From NCBI RefSeq assembly GCF_000961885.1, contig NZ_JZKH01000101.1, positions 1 through 25,770 of the forward strand: a stretch of DNA of 25,770 nt, given 5' to 3'. Positions 9,094 through 21,319 of this stretch are shown piece after piece. Made by a program: the position numbers and the translations under genes. Origin of the DNA: Streptomyces rubellomurinus. GTDB taxonomy: Bacteria > Actinomycetota > Actinomycetes > Streptomycetales > Streptomycetaceae. The notes below the pieces were generated by a model. It made no database searches. It was not told the origin of the DNA and saw nothing but the letters and a program-made list of their open reading frames with translations. The first letter of the stretch is position 1. Every line of letters starts with the position of its first letter.

Positions 9094-10728
9094 TCAGTAC
9101 GCGAACAGCGAGGCCTTCGACGCGAGCTCCAGGAAGTACTGCGGCAGCAGGCCCAGACCCAGCGTGACGAGCACCCCCACCCCGATCGCCGTGGCCGTGA
9201 ACGCGCTCGGGATCGCCACCGTCGGGCCGCCCGGCTGCGGGTCCGAGAAGAACATCAGCACGATCACCCGGATGTAGAAGAACGCGGCCACCGCCGAACT
9301 CAGCACACCCACCACCACCAGCGGCGTCGCCCCGCCGGCCGCCGCCGCCTGGAACACCGCGAACTTCCCGGTGAACCCGGACGTCAGCGGGATCCCGGCG
9401 AACGCCAGCAGGAACAGCGCGAACACGCCCGCCACCAGCGGCGACCGCCGGCCCAGCCCGGCCCAGCTCGACAGGTGCGTCGCCTCGCCCTTCGAGTCGC
9501 GCACCAGCGTCACCACGGCGAACGCGCCCAGCGTCACGAACGAGTACGCGGCCAGGTAGAACAGCACCGAGGACACGCCCTGCCGGTCGAGCGCGATCAC
9601 ACCGGTCAGGATGAACCCGGCGTGCGCGATCGACGAGTAGGCGAGCAGCCGCTTCACGTCCTGCTGGGTCACCGCCAGCACCGCGCCCACCACCATGGTC
9701 AGGATCGCGACACCCCACATCACCGGCCGCCAGTCCAGCTTCAGACCGGGGAACGCCACGTAGAACAGCCGCAGCAGCGCCCCGAACGCGGCGACCTTGG
9801 TGGCCGCCGCCATGAAACCGGTCACCGGCGTCGGCGCGCCCTGGTAGACGTCCGGCGTCCAGGCGTGGAACGGCACCGCGGCGACCTTGAACAGCAGCCC
9901 GACCGCCAGCAGCCCCAGGCCCGTCAGCAGCAGCACGTCGCTCTGGGTGCTGCTCAGCTGCGCCGGGGTGGACATCGCCTTGCCGGAGACGACGTCCGCG
10001 ATGTCGCCGAGCTTCACGCTGCCCGCGTAGCCGTACAGCAGGGCCGTGCCGAACAGGAAGAACGCCGAGGCGAAGGAGCCGAGCAGGAAGTACTTGACCG
10101 CCGCCTCCTGGGACAGCAGCCGGCGGCGCCGGGCCAGCGCGCACAGCAGGTACAGCGGCAGGGAGAAGACCTCCAGGGCCACGAACATGGTCAGCAGGTC
10201 GTTCGCGGCGGGGAACAGCAGCATGCCGCCGACCGCGAACATGGTCAGCGGGAACACCTCGGTCGTGGTGAACCCGGCCCGGACCGCGGCCCGCTCCTGC
10301 TCGCCGCCGGGAGTGGCGGCGCCCTGCGCGGCGAACGCGTCCGCGGGCAGGCCGCCGGCCTTCGGCTCCAGCCGGCGCTCGGCGTAGGTGAGCACCGCGA
10401 CCACGGCGACCAGCAGGATCACGCCCTGCAGGAACAGCGCCGGGCCGTCCATCGCCACGGACTCCATGGCCAGCAGCTCCAGGTGCGGGGCCCGGCCCTG
10501 CGCGGCCAGCACCACCACGGCGACGAACGCGCCGGCCAGGCCCGCCAGCGCGAGCGGCACCTGCGTCCAGTACCGGTGGCGGCGGGGCACGAAGGCCTCC
10601 ACCAGGATCCCGGCCACGGCCGCCCCGAACACCACCAGCATCGGCGAGAGCCGGCCGTACTCGATGTGCGGCGCCGGGATGCTGGGCGTGTTCCCGCCGA
10701 GGGCGGCGAGCACTGCGATGGCGCTCAC
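9094..10728 (-). CDS. nuoN: NADH-quinone oxidoreductase subunit N
   Basis: 544 residues, about 14 membrane helices; one of the three antiporter-like proton-pumping subunits of the complex I membrane arm. Visible family features: the helix with LEVFSLPLYLL (conserved membrane Glu), the KVAAVPFHAWTPDVYQGAPT segment (key Lys and the W-x-P-D loop), ATKVAAFGALLR, and QQDVKRLLAYSSIAHAGFI. A hydrophilic loop of about 35 residues rich in Ala/Gly (near residues 120-155) is longer than in E. coli. The GTG start 10726-10728 overlaps the nuoM stop by GTGA. Last gene of the operon, followed by the hairpin at 9040-9074. Confidence 0.96.
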   Translation of the reverse strand: MSAIAVLAALGGNTPSIPAPHIEYGRLSPMLVVFGAAVAGILVEAFVPRRHRYWTQVPLALAGLAGAFVAVVVLAAQGRAPHLELLAMESVAMDGPALFLQGVILLVAVVAVLTYAERRLEPKAGGLPADAFAAQGAATPGGEQERAAVRAGFTTTEVFPLTMFAVGGMLLFPAANDLLTMFVALEVFSLPLYLLCALARRRRLLSQEAAVKYFLLGSFASAFFLFGTALLYGYAGSVKLGDIADVVSGKAMSTPAQLSSTQSDVLLLTGLGLLAVGLLFKVAAVPFHAWTPDVYQGAPTPVTGFMAAATKVAAFGALLRLFYVAFPGLKLDWRPVMWGVAILTMVVGAVLAVTQQDVKRLLAYSSIAHAGFILTGVIALDRQGVSSVLFYLAAYSFVTLGAFAVVTLVRDSKGEATHLSSWAGLGRRSPLVAGVFALFLLAFAGIPLTSGFTGKFAVFQAAAAGGATPLVVVGVLSSAVAAFFYIRVIVLMFFSDPQPGGPTVAIPSAFTATAIGVGVLVTLGLGLLPQYFLELASKASLFAY

Positions 10729-12374
10729 TTCCGCTCACCTCCTGAGCTGGCGGCGACCGGGTGGACCGGCGCCGGGTCGGTCCGGTGGACCTGCGAGAGC
10801 GTGGCGTCCACCGAGGGGTTCACCAGGTCGGTGAGCGGCCTGGGGTAGACGCCGAGCAGCACCGTCAGCGCCACCAGCGGCGCCACCACGGCGAGTTCGC
10901 GCGCCTTCAGGTCGGGCATGGCGCGCACGCCCTCCTTCACCGGGCCGGTCATGGTGCGCTGGTACAGCAGCAGCGCGTACAGCGCGGCCAGCACGATCCC
11001 GAAGGTCGCGACGATCCCGACCGCCGGGTAGCGGGTGAACGTGCCCACCAGCACCAGGAACTCGCTGACGAACGGCGCCAGCCCCGGCAGCGACAGGGTG
11101 GCCAGGCCCCCGATCAGGAACGTCCCGGCGAGCACCGGCGCGACCTTCTGCACGCCGCCGTAGTCGGCGATCAGCCGCGAACCGCGGCGCGAGATCAGGA
11201 AGCCGGCCACCAGCATCCACGCCGCGGTGGAGATGCCGTGGTTCACCATGTAGAGGGTGGCGCCGCTCTGGCCCTGGCTGGTCAGCGCGAAGATCCCCAT
11301 GATGATGAAGCCGAAGTGCGAGATCGAGGCGTAGGCGACCAGCCGCTTGATGTCCTTCTGGCCGATCGCCAGCAGCGCGCCGTAGACGATGCCGACCAGC
11401 GACAGCACCAGGATCGCCGGGGCGAAGGTCCGCGACGCGTCCGGGAACAGGCCGAGGCAGAAGCGCAGCATCGCGAAGGTGCCGACCTTGTCCACCACGG
11501 CGGTGATCAGCACCGCCGTCCCCGCCGTCGCCTCGCCCATCGCGTTCGGCAGCCAGGTGTGCAGCGGCCACAGCGGGGCCTTCACCGCGAAGGCGAAGAA
11601 GAAGCCGAGGAACAGCGCCTTGTCGGCGGTGCCGCTCAACTGCAGCCGGCCGTCCGCGACCGCGTCGGTCAGGGTCCGCAGGTCGAAGGTGGCGACGCCC
11701 TGGTCCTGCGCCAGCACGTACAGGCCGATCACGGCGGCCAGCATCACCAGGCCGCCGAGCAGGTTGTACAGCAGGAACTTCACGGCCGCGTAGCTGCGCT
11801 GGCGCGCCGACTCGGGGCCGCCCGCCCGGTCCCCGAAGCCGCCGATGAGGAAGTACATCGGGATCAGCATGGCTTCGAAGAACACGTAAAAGAGGAAGAC
11901 GTCGGTGGCGTAGAAGGAGACGATCACCATCGCCTCGACGGCCAGGATCAGGGCGAAGAAGCCCTGGGTGCGGCGCTTGCCCTCGATCGTGCCGGCCTCG
12001 GAGCCGTCCGCCCCGCCGGCGCCGTCCGGGCCGGGCGCCACCGGGTCGGCGTCGTGCCAGGACGCCAGGATCACCACGGGCACCAGCACGGCCGTCAGCA
12101 GCGCGAGCACCGCGCCGATGCCGTCCACGCCGAGCGAGAAGGTGATGCCGAAGGAACGGATCCAGCTGTACGACTCGGTCAGCTGGTACCGGGCGCCGTG
12201 CGGGTCGAACCGCGCGGCCACCACGGCGGCCAGCACCAGGGCCACCGCCGAGACGCCCAGCGCGACGGCCTTGGTGGTGCGGCGCCGGGCCTCGGTCGAG
12301 CCGGCCGGCAGGGCCGCGGTCAGCACCGCGCCGGCCGCCGGGACGACGCAGGTCGCGGTCAGCAGCGCGCTCAC
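10725..12374 (-). CDS. nuoM: NADH-quinone oxidoreductase subunit M
   Basis: 549 residues, antiporter-like proton-pumping subunit of complex I. Conserved charges are in place: E147 in ALILAVEAMVIVSF (equivalent of the essential Glu144 of E. coli NuoM), the Lys in FAVKAPLWPLHTWLPNAMGE, and VVDKVGTFAMLRF. DIKRLVAYASISHFGFIIMG marks the second half. Between helices ~3 and 4 lies a hydrophilic insert (~107-137, Gly/Asp/Ala-rich) longer than the E. coli loop. GTG 12372-12374 is preceded by GGGGGAGG. The 31-bp gap to nuoL is filled exactly by an 11-codon mini-ORF whose stop overlaps this start. Its own stop overlaps nuoN by GTGA. Confidence 0.96.
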   Translation of the reverse strand: MSALLTATCVVPAAGAVLTAALPAGSTEARRRTTKAVALGVSAVALVLAAVVAARFDPHGARYQLTESYSWIRSFGITFSLGVDGIGAVLALLTAVLVPVVILASWHDADPVAPGPDGAGGADGSEAGTIEGKRRTQGFFALILAVEAMVIVSFYATDVFLFYVFFEAMLIPMYFLIGGFGDRAGGPESARQRSYAAVKFLLYNLLGGLVMLAAVIGLYVLAQDQGVATFDLRTLTDAVADGRLQLSGTADKALFLGFFFAFAVKAPLWPLHTWLPNAMGEATAGTAVLITAVVDKVGTFAMLRFCLGLFPDASRTFAPAILVLSLVGIVYGALLAIGQKDIKRLVAYASISHFGFIIMGIFALTSQGQSGATLYMVNHGISTAAWMLVAGFLISRRGSRLIADYGGVQKVAPVLAGTFLIGGLATLSLPGLAPFVSEFLVLVGTFTRYPAVGIVATFGIVLAALYALLLYQRTMTGPVKEGVRAMPDLKARELAVVAPLVALTVLLGVYPRPLTDLVNPSVDATLSQVHRTDPAPVHPVAASSGGERK

Positions 12375-12406
12375 GGCTTGCCTCCCCCGCGAGTTGTGGA
12401 TTCCAT
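12371..12406 (-). other. 11-codon mini-ORF bridging nuoL and nuoM
   Basis: On the minus strand the nuoL stop sits in TGATG, so an ATG (12404-12406) shares a base with that stop. The ORF reads [11 protein letters not shown] and ends in a TGA (12371-12373) that overlaps the nuoM GTG by GTGA. It could keep ribosomes moving from nuoL into nuoM; the nuoM ribosome site GGGGGAGG lies inside it. No family is recognisable, and it may be coincidence. Confidence 0.35.
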
Positions 12407-14301
12407 CAGACGGACCTCATCAGGAGAGTCGAGGCGACCAGCACCAGCGTGCCGCCGAACATGGAGAGCGCGTACGAGCGGACGAAGCCGTTCTGGATCC
12501 GCCGCAGCCGCCCGGACAGGCCGCCGATGGTGGCGGCCAGGCCGTTCACGAAGCCGTCCAGGCCCCGGCTGTCGAACCAGACCAGGGTCGCGGTGAGCGC
12601 CGAACCCGGCCGCACCAGCACGGCGTGGTTGATGTCGTCCTGCAGCAGGTCGCGCCGGGCCGCCCGGGTCAGCGGGGAGCCGACCGGCGGAACCACCGGC
12701 ACCGGCGAACGCCAGTACATCAGGTAGGCCAGGCCGACCCCGGCCAGCATGCAGGCCGTGGTCAGCCCGGTGACCGTCCACGAACTCAGCGGCGAATCGC
12801 CCTCGCTGTGCCCGGTCACCGGCTCCAGCCACGTCAGGAAGGAGTCGTGGAAGGCGAACAGCCCGCCCGCGAAGACCGAGCCGAACGACAGCAGGACCAT
12901 CGGGATCGTCATCGTCCGCGGCGACTCGTGCGGGTGCGGCAGCTCGCCGCTCTCGTCGGGCTGCCAGCGCTTCTCGCCGAAGAAGGTCAGCACCATCACC
13001 CGGGTCATGTAGAACGCGGTGACGGCCGCGCCGACCAGCGCGCACAGGCCCAGGATCCAGCCCTCCGTGCCGCCCTTCGCGAACGCCGCCTCGATGATCC
13101 TGTCCTTGGAGAAGAACCCCGACAGGCCCGGGAAGCCGATGATCGCCAGGTAGCCGAGGCCGAACGTGACGAAGGTGACCTTCATGTGCCGCCACAGGCC
13201 CCCGTAGTGACGCATGTTCACCTCGTCGTTCATGCCGTGCATGACCGACCCGGCGCCCAGGAACAGCCCGGCTTTGAAGAAGCCGTGCGTCACCAGGTGC
13301 ATGATCGCGAAGGCGTAGCCGATCGGGCCGAGGCCCGCCGCCAGCACCATGTAGCCGATCTGCGACATCGTCGAGCCGGCCAGCGCCTTCTTGATGTCGT
13401 CCTTCGCGCACCCGACGACCGCACCAAACAGCAGCGTGACCGCGCCGACCACCACGACGGCCGTCCGGGCGTCCGGCGCCAGGTTGAAGATCGCCGAGGA
13501 ACGGGTGATCAGGTACACGCCGGCCGTCACCATGGTCGCCGCGTGGATCAGCGCCGACACCGGCGTCGGACCCTCCATCGCGTCCCCCAGCCACGACTGC
13601 AGCGGCACCTGCGCCGACTTGCCGCACGCCGCCAGCAGCAGCATCAGGCCGATCGCCGTCAGCTTCCCCTCGCTCGCCTCGTGCGCCCCGTCGAACACCG
13701 GGGTGAACGCGAAGGAACCGAACTCGGCGAACATCAGCATGATCGCGATCGACAGGCCCATGTCGCCGACCCGGTTGACGACGAACGCCTTCTTCGCCGC
13801 CGTCGCCGCACTCGGCTTGTGCTGCCAGAAACCGATCAGGAGGTACGAGGCCAGCCCCACGCCCTCCCAACCCACGTACAACAGCAGGTAGTTGTCCGCG
13901 ATCACCAGCAGCAGCATGGCCGCCAGGAACAGGTTCAGGTACGCGAAGAACCGGCGCCGGCGCTCGTCGTGCGCCATGTAGCCCACCGAGTACAGGTGGA
14001 TCAGCGTGCCCACCCCGGTGATCAGCAGCACGAAGGTCATCGACAACTGGTCCAGCCGGAACGCCACATCGGCCTGGAAACCGTTCACCGGCACCCAGCT
14101 GAACAGGTGCTTCGTCACCGCCCGGTGCTCGGCCTCCCGGCCCAGCATGTCCGAGAACAACGCCAGGCCGAAACCGAACGAGAGCGCCGCGAGCGCCGTG
14201 GCCAGCCAGTGACCGAACCGGTCCAGCGCCCGCCCGCCGAGCAGCAGCAGGGCGGCACCGGCCAGTGGAGCCGCCACCAGCAGCGGAATGAGAGAGTTCA
14301 C
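12406..14301 (-). CDS. nuoL: NADH-quinone oxidoreductase subunit L
   Basis: 631 residues; the distal antiporter-like pump of complex I, with the long C-terminal lateral helix region. Landmarks: [20 protein letters not shown] (conserved Glu in GWE), [20 protein letters not shown] with its Lys, [14 protein letters not shown], and [18 protein letters not shown]. The C-terminal portion (~520-631) contains a Pro-rich stretch then the last membrane helix before RSV at the end. GTG 14299-14301 ([15 protein letters not shown]) was chosen for the GGAGGG site 8 bases upstream; an open frame to 14520 is antisense spill-over from nuoK territory. Separated by 14 bp from nuoK. Confidence 0.96.
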   Translation of the reverse strand: MNSLIPLLVAAPLAGAALLLLGGRALDRFGHWLATALAALSFGFGLALFSDMLGREAEHRAVTKHLFSWVPVNGFQADVAFRLDQLSMTFVLLITGVGTLIHLYSVGYMAHDERRRRFFAYLNLFLAAMLLLVIADNYLLLYVGWEGVGLASYLLIGFWQHKPSAATAAKKAFVVNRVGDMGLSIAIMLMFAEFGSFAFTPVFDGAHEASEGKLTAIGLMLLLAACGKSAQVPLQSWLGDAMEGPTPVSALIHAATMVTAGVYLITRSSAIFNLAPDARTAVVVVGAVTLLFGAVVGCAKDDIKKALAGSTMSQIGYMVLAAGLGPIGYAFAIMHLVTHGFFKAGLFLGAGSVMHGMNDEVNMRHYGGLWRHMKVTFVTFGLGYLAIIGFPGLSGFFSKDRIIEAAFAKGGTEGWILGLCALVGAAVTAFYMTRVMVLTFFGEKRWQPDESGELPHPHESPRTMTIPMVLLSFGSVFAGGLFAFHDSFLTWLEPVTGHSEGDSPLSSWTVTGLTTACMLAGVGLAYLMYWRSPVPVVPPVGSPLTRAARRDLLQDDINHAVLVRPGSALTATLVWFDSRGLDGFVNGLAATIGGLSGRLRRIQNGFVRSYALSMFGGTLVLVASTLLMRSV

Positions 14302-14315
14302 CGAAGGCCCTCCGC

Positions 14316-14615
14316 CTACAGCTTCATCAGATTGCTGTCGTCGACCGAAGCGGAGTGCCTCGTCCGGAAGATGGACACGATGATGGCGAGACCGACCACG
14401 ACCTCCGCCGCCGCCACCACCATCGTGAAGAACGCGATGACCTGCCCGTCCAGCGTCCCGTGCAGCCGCGAGAACGTCACCAGCGCCAGGTTCGACGCGT
14501 TCAGCATCAGCTCCACGCACATGAACAGCACGATCGCGTTGCGCCGCACCAGCACCCCGGCCGCGCCGATGGTGAACAACAGGGCCGCCAAATACAGGTA
14601 GTTGACCGGATTCAC
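14316..14615 (-). CDS. nuoK: NADH-quinone oxidoreductase subunit K
   Basis: 99 residues, the standard NuoK/MrpC-like length; three membrane helices. The two conserved membrane glutamates are visible: E35 ([11 protein letters not shown]) and E71 ([14 protein letters not shown]), matching E36 and E72 of E. coli NuoK. GTG 14613-14615 overlaps the nuoJ stop by GTGA. The end sequence SNLMKL is short and ordinary. Confidence 0.96.
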   Translation of the reverse strand: MNPVNYLYLAALLFTIGAAGVLVRRNAIVLFMCVELMLNASNLALVTFSRLHGTLDGQVIAFFTMVVAAAEVVVGLAIIVSIFRTRHSASVDDSNLMKL

Positions 14616-15496
14616 TGCTCGCCCTCCTCCGGCTCGTGGTTCCCGGCCGGCTCCAGCGACCTGCGCGGAGCCGCCACCACCGGCCGCTCCGACGACGCCC
14701 GGCCCAACCAGTCCGCCGTCGCGTTCTCCAACTCGGCCATCCGGCGCTGCATGTCCTCGCTCACGTCCCGGACCTGGCCGCGCTCGCGCAGCGTCGCGTT
14801 CACCGACAACTCCGCCGGCGACCCGTCCGGCAGCAGAGCCGGCACGTCCACCGCGTTGTGCCGCGCGTACACCCCCGGCGCCGGCAGCGGCGGCACCTGC
14901 AGGTTGTCCCGCACCCGCTGCGCCGCCAGCTCCCGCTGCGTCTTCGGCGCCTTCACGTGCTCCCGGTGCGTCAGCACCATCGCACCGATCGCCGCCGTGA
15001 TCAGCAGCGCGCCCGTCACCTCGAACGCCCACACGTAACGGGTGAAGATCAGCCGCGCCAGCCCCGGCACGTTGCCCTCGGCGTTCGCCTCCGACAACCC
15101 GGTGAAGTGGTCCAGCTTCGCGTTCGCGATCCCCGCCACCAGCAGCACGCCGAAACCCAGCCCGCACAGCGCCGCCGCGAACCGCTGGCCCTTCAACTGC
15201 TCCTTCAACGAGTCCTCGCTGGTCACCCCGACCAGCATCACCACGAACAGGAACAGCATCATGATCGCGCCGGTGTACACCACGATCTGCACCACACCCA
15301 GGAACACCGCGCCCTGCGCCATGTAGCAGACCGCCAGCGCCAGCATCGTCGCCGCCAGGCACAGCGCGCTGTGCACCGCCTTGCGCATCAGCAGCATGCC
15401 CAGCGCGCCCCCCACCGCGACCACCGCCAGCACCCAGAACTGGACGGCCTCACCCGTCGAGGTCGTCCCGGTGGCTTCCGCGAGACCCGCGATCAC
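14612..15496 (-). CDS. nuoJ: NADH-quinone oxidoreductase subunit J, with long hydrophilic C-terminus
   Basis: 294 residues. The N-terminal ~180 residues are the membrane NuoJ core with five helices ([55 protein letters not shown] among them), and the flexible pi-bulge region GAIMMLFLF is conserved. The remaining ~110 residues are hydrophilic and charged, with no recognisable domain, ending EPEEGEQ; E. coli NuoJ (184 residues) has none of this, while long tails are known in actinobacterial NuoJ. GTG 15494-15496 overlaps the nuoI stop (GTGA), and the stop overlaps nuoK the same way. Confidence 0.95.
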   Translation of the reverse strand: MIAGLAEATGTTSTGEAVQFWVLAVVAVGGALGMLLMRKAVHSALCLAATMLALAVCYMAQGAVFLGVVQIVVYTGAIMMLFLFVVMLVGVTSEDSLKEQLKGQRFAAALCGLGFGVLLVAGIANAKLDHFTGLSEANAEGNVPGLARLIFTRYVWAFEVTGALLITAAIGAMVLTHREHVKAPKTQRELAAQRVRDNLQVPPLPAPGVYARHNAVDVPALLPDGSPAELSVNATLRERGQVRDVSEDMQRRMAELENATADWLGRASSERPVVAAPRRSLEPAGNHEPEEGEQ

Positions 15497-16095
15497 TGCC
15501 GCACCTCCTTCTCCCGGTCGGTGCGCTCCTGCTGGACCGTCCCCGGCGCCGCCGCGGTGATCTCACCGCGGTAGTACGCGCCCTCGTCGGCGCCCGGGAA
15601 GATCGCGTGCGGGGTGTCCACCATGCCCTCGGACAGACCCACCAGCAGCTGCTCCTTGGTGAAGATCAGATCCCGGCGCGACGAATCCGCGAGCTCGTAC
15701 TCGTTCGTCATCGTCAGCGCCCGCGTCGGACAGGCCTCGATGCACAGCCCGCACAGGATGCAGCGGGCGTAGTTGATCTGGTACACCGCGCCGTAGCGCT
15801 CACCCGGCGAGTACCGCTCCTCGTCCCGGTTGTCCGCGCCCTCCACGTAGATCGCGTCCGCCGGGCACGCCCAGGCGCACAACTCGCAGCCCACGCACTT
15901 CTCCAGGCCGTCCGGATGCCGGTTCAGCTGGTGACGGCCGTGGAAACGCGGAGCGGTCGGCTTCTTCTGCTCCGGGTACTGCTCGGTCAGCCGCTTCTTG
16001 AACATGGCCTGGAAGGTCACGCCGAAGCCGGCGGCCGGGCCGAGCAGCGACGGCCGGTCGGGCCGGTCGGCCCGCTCCGTCTGGTCGGACGACAT
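15493..16095 (-). CDS. nuoI: NADH-quinone oxidoreductase subunit I (two [4Fe-4S] ferredoxin subunit)
   Basis: 200 residues; carries clusters N6a and N6b that relay electrons from NuoG to N2 in NuoB. Both ferredoxin motifs are intact: C67, C70, C73, C77 ([12 protein letters not shown]) and C112, C115, C118, C122 ([12 protein letters not shown]). An N-terminal amphipathic segment ([19 protein letters not shown]) is the usual membrane-edge anchor. The C-terminal ~50 residues are a hydrophilic extension typical of actinobacteria. ATG 16093-16095; 6 bp separate it from the nuoH stop. Confidence 0.97.
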   Translation of the reverse strand: MSSDQTERADRPDRPSLLGPAAGFGVTFQAMFKKRLTEQYPEQKKPTAPRFHGRHQLNRHPDGLEKCVGCELCAWACPADAIYVEGADNRDEERYSPGERYGAVYQINYARCILCGLCIEACPTRALTMTNEYELADSSRRDLIFTKEQLLVGLSEGMVDTPHAIFPGADEGAYYRGEITAAAPGTVQQERTDREKEVRQ

Positions 16096-16101
16096 CTCGG
16101 A

Positions 16102-17430
16102 TCAGCTCCCTTCGGGATGGTCCGCGCCGTTGAGCGCGTCCTGCAGTTGCTTCGGAGCCCGGCTCGGCCTGCGCGGCACCGGCGGCAGCACCTGGCCCGG
16201 CATCGGCGGCACCGGGTAGCCCCCGGCCATCGGATCGAACTCCCCATCGGTCTCCGGCACTTCGGGCTCCGGCTGCTTGCGCAGGAAGTCCCGCAACAGC
16301 GCCAGCAGCAGCACCACCCCGACCGGGGCACCCACGTACAGCACCACCTCGCCGAAGCCGTACCCCTCGTTGCGCAGCGCCCGCACGCTCGCGATCAGCA
16401 CCAGCCACACCAGCGAGACCGGGATCAGCACCTTCCAGCCCAACTTCATGAACTGGTCGTAGCGGAACCGAGGCAGCGTCGCCCGCAGCCAGATGAAGAA
16501 GATCAGCAGCAGATGGATCTTCAGCGTGAGCCAGAGCATCGGCCACCAGCCGTGGTTCGCGCCCTCCCAGAACGTGGAGACCGGCCACGGCGCCCGCCAG
16601 CCGCCCAGGAACAGCGTCGACGCCACCGCCGACACCGTCACCATGTTCACGTACTCGGCCAGCATGAACATCGCGAACTTCAGCGACGAGTACTCGGTGT
16701 TGAAACCGCCCACCAACTCGCCCTCGGCCTCCGGCAGGTCGAACGGCGCCCGGTTCGTCTCCCCCACCATCGCGATGATGTACACGATGAACGACACCGG
16801 CAGCAGCGCCGCGAACCACGTCGACTGCTGGTGCGCCACGATCTCCGACGTCGACATCGACCCCGAGTGGATGAACACCGCCGCGAACGACAGGCCCATC
16901 GCGATCTCGTAGCTGATCATCTGCGCCGTCGAACGCAACCCGCCCAGCAGCGGGTACGTCGAACCCGACGACCAGCCCGCCAGCACGATCCCGTAGATGC
17001 CCACCGAGGCCGTCGCCAGGACGTACAGCAGCGCCACCGGGAAGTCCGTCAGCTGCAACGGCGTCCGCGTCCCGAAGATCGACACCTCGTCGCCCGCCGG
17101 GCCGAACGGGATCACCGCGAACGCCATGAACGCCGGAATCGCGGCCACGATCGGAGCCAGGACGTAGACCACCTTGTCCGAGCCCTTGACCACCAGGTCT
17201 TCCTTCAACGCCAGCTTCACACCGTCCGCCAGCGACTGCAGCAGGCCCCACGGCCCGTTCCGGTTCGGCCCGATGCGCAACTGCATCCAGGCCAGCACCT
17301 TGCGCTCCTCGATGATCGTGACCAGCACCGTCACCAGCAGGAACGCGAAGCAGAACACCGCCTTCAGCAGCACCATCCACCACGGGTCGTGGCCGAAGAA
17401 GTGGAGCATCTCGTACGGCTGCGGAGTCAT
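16102..17430 (-). CDS. nuoH: NADH-quinone oxidoreductase subunit H
   Basis: 442 residues, eight or more membrane helices; connects the quinone site to the membrane arm. Signatures: [21 protein letters not shown] (first part), [12 protein letters not shown], and the acidic quinone-channel loop [23 protein letters not shown] Pro-rich cytoplasmic C-terminal tail (~385-442, with [18 protein letters not shown]) goes beyond the E. coli length (325). ATG 17428-17430 overlaps the nuoG stop (ATGA); the longer open frame upstream is antisense to nuoG codons and was rejected. Confidence 0.96.
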   Translation of the reverse strand: MTPQPYEMLHFFGHDPWWMVLLKAVFCFAFLLVTVLVTIIEERKVLAWMQLRIGPNRNGPWGLLQSLADGVKLALKEDLVVKGSDKVVYVLAPIVAAIPAFMAFAVIPFGPAGDEVSIFGTRTPLQLTDFPVALLYVLATASVGIYGIVLAGWSSGSTYPLLGGLRSTAQMISYEIAMGLSFAAVFIHSGSMSTSEIVAHQQSTWFAALLPVSFIVYIIAMVGETNRAPFDLPEAEGELVGGFNTEYSSLKFAMFMLAEYVNMVTVSAVASTLFLGGWRAPWPVSTFWEGANHGWWPMLWLTLKIHLLLIFFIWLRATLPRFRYDQFMKLGWKVLIPVSLVWLVLIASVRALRNEGYGFGEVVLYVGAPVGVVLLLALLRDFLRKQPEPEVPETDGEFDPMAGGYPVPPMPGQVLPPVPRRPSRAPKQLQDALNGADHPEGS

Positions 17431-19954
17431 CGGACCTCCCCCTCGACGTCGGCGCCCGCCTCGCCCTCCACCGCGGCCGGCTCGGCCACCGGCTCGGCGG
17501 CCGGCTCGGCGACCGCCGCGGCGATCGTCACCAGATGGCCGACCGACGTCCCGAGCGCGCGGTACGCGCCACCCGGCGTCGAATTCAGCGGAACCCACAC
17601 CGTCCGCTCCGGCAGCGCCTCCGCCACCTCCCACGGCAACGTCAGCGAACCCGCCGGCCCCGTCAACCGCAGCAGACCACCCGGCACCGCCCCGACCTCC
17701 GCCGCCGTCACCGCCGACAACCGCGCCACCGCCCGGTGCCGCGTCCCCGCCAGATGCGGATCACCCTCCTGCAGCGACCCCCCGTCCAGCAGCAGCCGCC
17801 AACCCGCCAGCACCGCCTGCCCGGCCGCCGGCCGCGGCAACACACCCGGATGCGCCGCCGGATCCGCCGCCCGATCCCCCACCCACGGGGCGAAACGGTC
17901 CAGCTCCAGCCGCGCCGCCCGCACGTCCGACAGACCCAGCCGGTGCCCCAGCGCATCCGCCAGCATGTCCAACACCCGCAGATCCGACTGCAAATGGCGC
18001 CCCATCAACTGATCCGGCTTCAACGCGGCCTCGAACATCCGCACCCGGCCCTCCCAGTCCAGGAACGTCCCGGCCTTCTCCGCCACCGCCGCCACCGGCA
18101 GCACCACATCCGCCCGCTCCGTCACCCCCGACGGACGCAACTCCAGCGACACCACGAACGGCACCGCCGCCAACGCCTCCGCCGCCAGCGCCGGATCCGG
18201 CAGATCACCCGGATCCACCCCGCCCACCAGCAGCGCGTCCAGATCACCCCGCGCCGCCGCCGTCAGCATCTGACCCACGTCCCGGCCCGGCCGCGACGGC
18301 AACTCCGCCACCCCCCAGGCCGCCGCCGCCTCGGCCCGCGCCGCCTCCACCACCACCGGACGGCCACCCGGCAGCAACGACGGCAACGCGCCCGCCTCCA
18401 CCGCCCCGCGCTCACCCGCCCGACGCGGCACCCACGCCAACGCCGCACCCGTCGCGTGCGCCAACCGCAACAGCGCCGTCAACGCACCCGGCACCGCCGC
18501 CAACCGCTCACCCGCCAGAATCACCGCACCCGGCGCACGCAACAACTCCGCCGCCCGGCCCGCGTCATCGTTCAACGGCTCGTCCGCCGCCAACGCCGCG
18601 AACCACTCCGGCTCCGTCCCCGGCGCCGCCGGCAACAGCGCACCCCGCAGCTTCGCCAACCCCCGCGACGCCAACGCCGCCACCGAGTACACCTTCAACC
18701 CGCCACCGCGAGCCGCCTTGCGCAGCCGCAGGAAGACGATCGGCGACTCCTCCTCCGGCTCCAGACCCGCCAACAGCACCGCCGGCGCCTGCTCCAGCCG
18801 CTCGTACGACACCCCCGAGCCGTCCACGTCCACCCCGCGCCCGGCCACCGCCGCCGCCAGGAAGTCCGCCTCCTCGCCACTGTGCGCGCGCGCCCGGAAG
18901 TCCACGTCATTGGTGCCCAGCACCACCCGCGCGAACTTCCCGTACGCGTACGCGTCCTCCACCGTCACCCGGCCGCCCGCCAACACACCGGCACGCGCCC
19001 CGCGCAACCCCTCCGCGGCCCGCGCCAACGCCTCCGGCCACGACACCGGCACCAACTCGCCGCGCCCGTCCCGCACCAGCGGCGCCGTCAACCGGTCCCG
19101 CTGCTGCGCGTACCGGAACGCGAACCGGCCCTTGTCGCAGTTCCACTCCTCGTTCACCGCCGGATCCTCACCCGCCAGCCGGCGCAACACCTTGCCCCGC
19201 CGGTGGTCCGTGCGCTGCGCGCAGCCCGCGGAACAGTGCTCGCACACGCTCGGCGAGGACACCAGGTCGAACGGACGGGAACGGAACCGGTACGCCGCCG
19301 AAGTCAGCGCGCCCACCGGGCAGATCTGGATCGTGTTCCCCGAGAAGTACGACTCGAAGTCGTCCCCCTCCCCCGTCCCCACCTGCTGCAACGCCCCGCG
19401 CTCCACCAGGTCGATGAACGGGTCCCCCGCGATCTGCTGCGAGAAACGGGTGCAGCGCGCACACAGCACACAGCGCTCCCGGTCCAGCAGCACCTGGCTG
19501 CTGATCGGCAGCGGCTTCGCGTACGTGCGCTTCATCCCCTCGAAGCGGGAGTCCGCGGCGCCGCTGGACATCGCCTGGTTCTGCAGCGGGCACTCGCCGC
19601 CCTTGTCGCAGACCGGGCAGTCCAGGGGGTGGTTGATCAGCAGCAGCTCCATCACGCCGCGCTGCGCCTTCTCCGCCACCGGCGAACTCAGCTGGGTGCG
19701 CACCACCATGCCCTCGGCGACCGGGATCGTGCACGAGGCGACCGGCTTGCGCTGGCCCTCGATCTCGACGATGCACTGCCGGCAGGCGCCGGCCGGGTCG
19801 AGCAGCGGGTGGTCGCAGAAGCGCGGGATCTGGGTGCCGATCGCCTCGGCGGCCCGGATCACCAACGTCCCCTTCGGGACCTGCACTTCGACGCCGTCGA
19901 TGGTGAGCGTGACCAGTTCGACCGCGTTCGCGGCGGCCGTCGGCTGCGTGATCG

Positions 19955-19958
<4 letters not shown>
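17427..19958 (-). CDS. nuoG: NADH-quinone oxidoreductase subunit G
   Basis: 843 residues; the large iron-sulfur subunit of the peripheral arm. Cluster ligands are complete: N1b [2Fe-2S] C48, C59, C62, C76; N5 H110, C114, C117, C123; N4 C163, C166, C169, C213; and the off-path N7 set C239, C242, C246, C274, whose spacing (2, 3, 27) equals that of Thermus Nqo3. The molybdopterin-oxidoreductase-like domain follows (~230-790) without catalytic metal site. The C-terminus is an Ala/Pro/Glu repeat-like tail ([12 protein letters not shown], ~813-824). GTG 19956-19958 overlaps the nuoF stop (GTGA). The longer open frame to 21101 is antisense shadow over nuoF. Confidence 0.96.

Positions 19959-21315
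<1,357 letters not shown>

Positions 21316-21319
<4 letters not shown>

Noticed and set aside
8857..12596. Long + strand frames opposite nuoN and nuoM (ends at 10848 and 12596)
   Set aside because: His/Arg/Gln-rich low-complexity translations that mirror hydrophobic codons of membrane subunits; no ribosome site or family.
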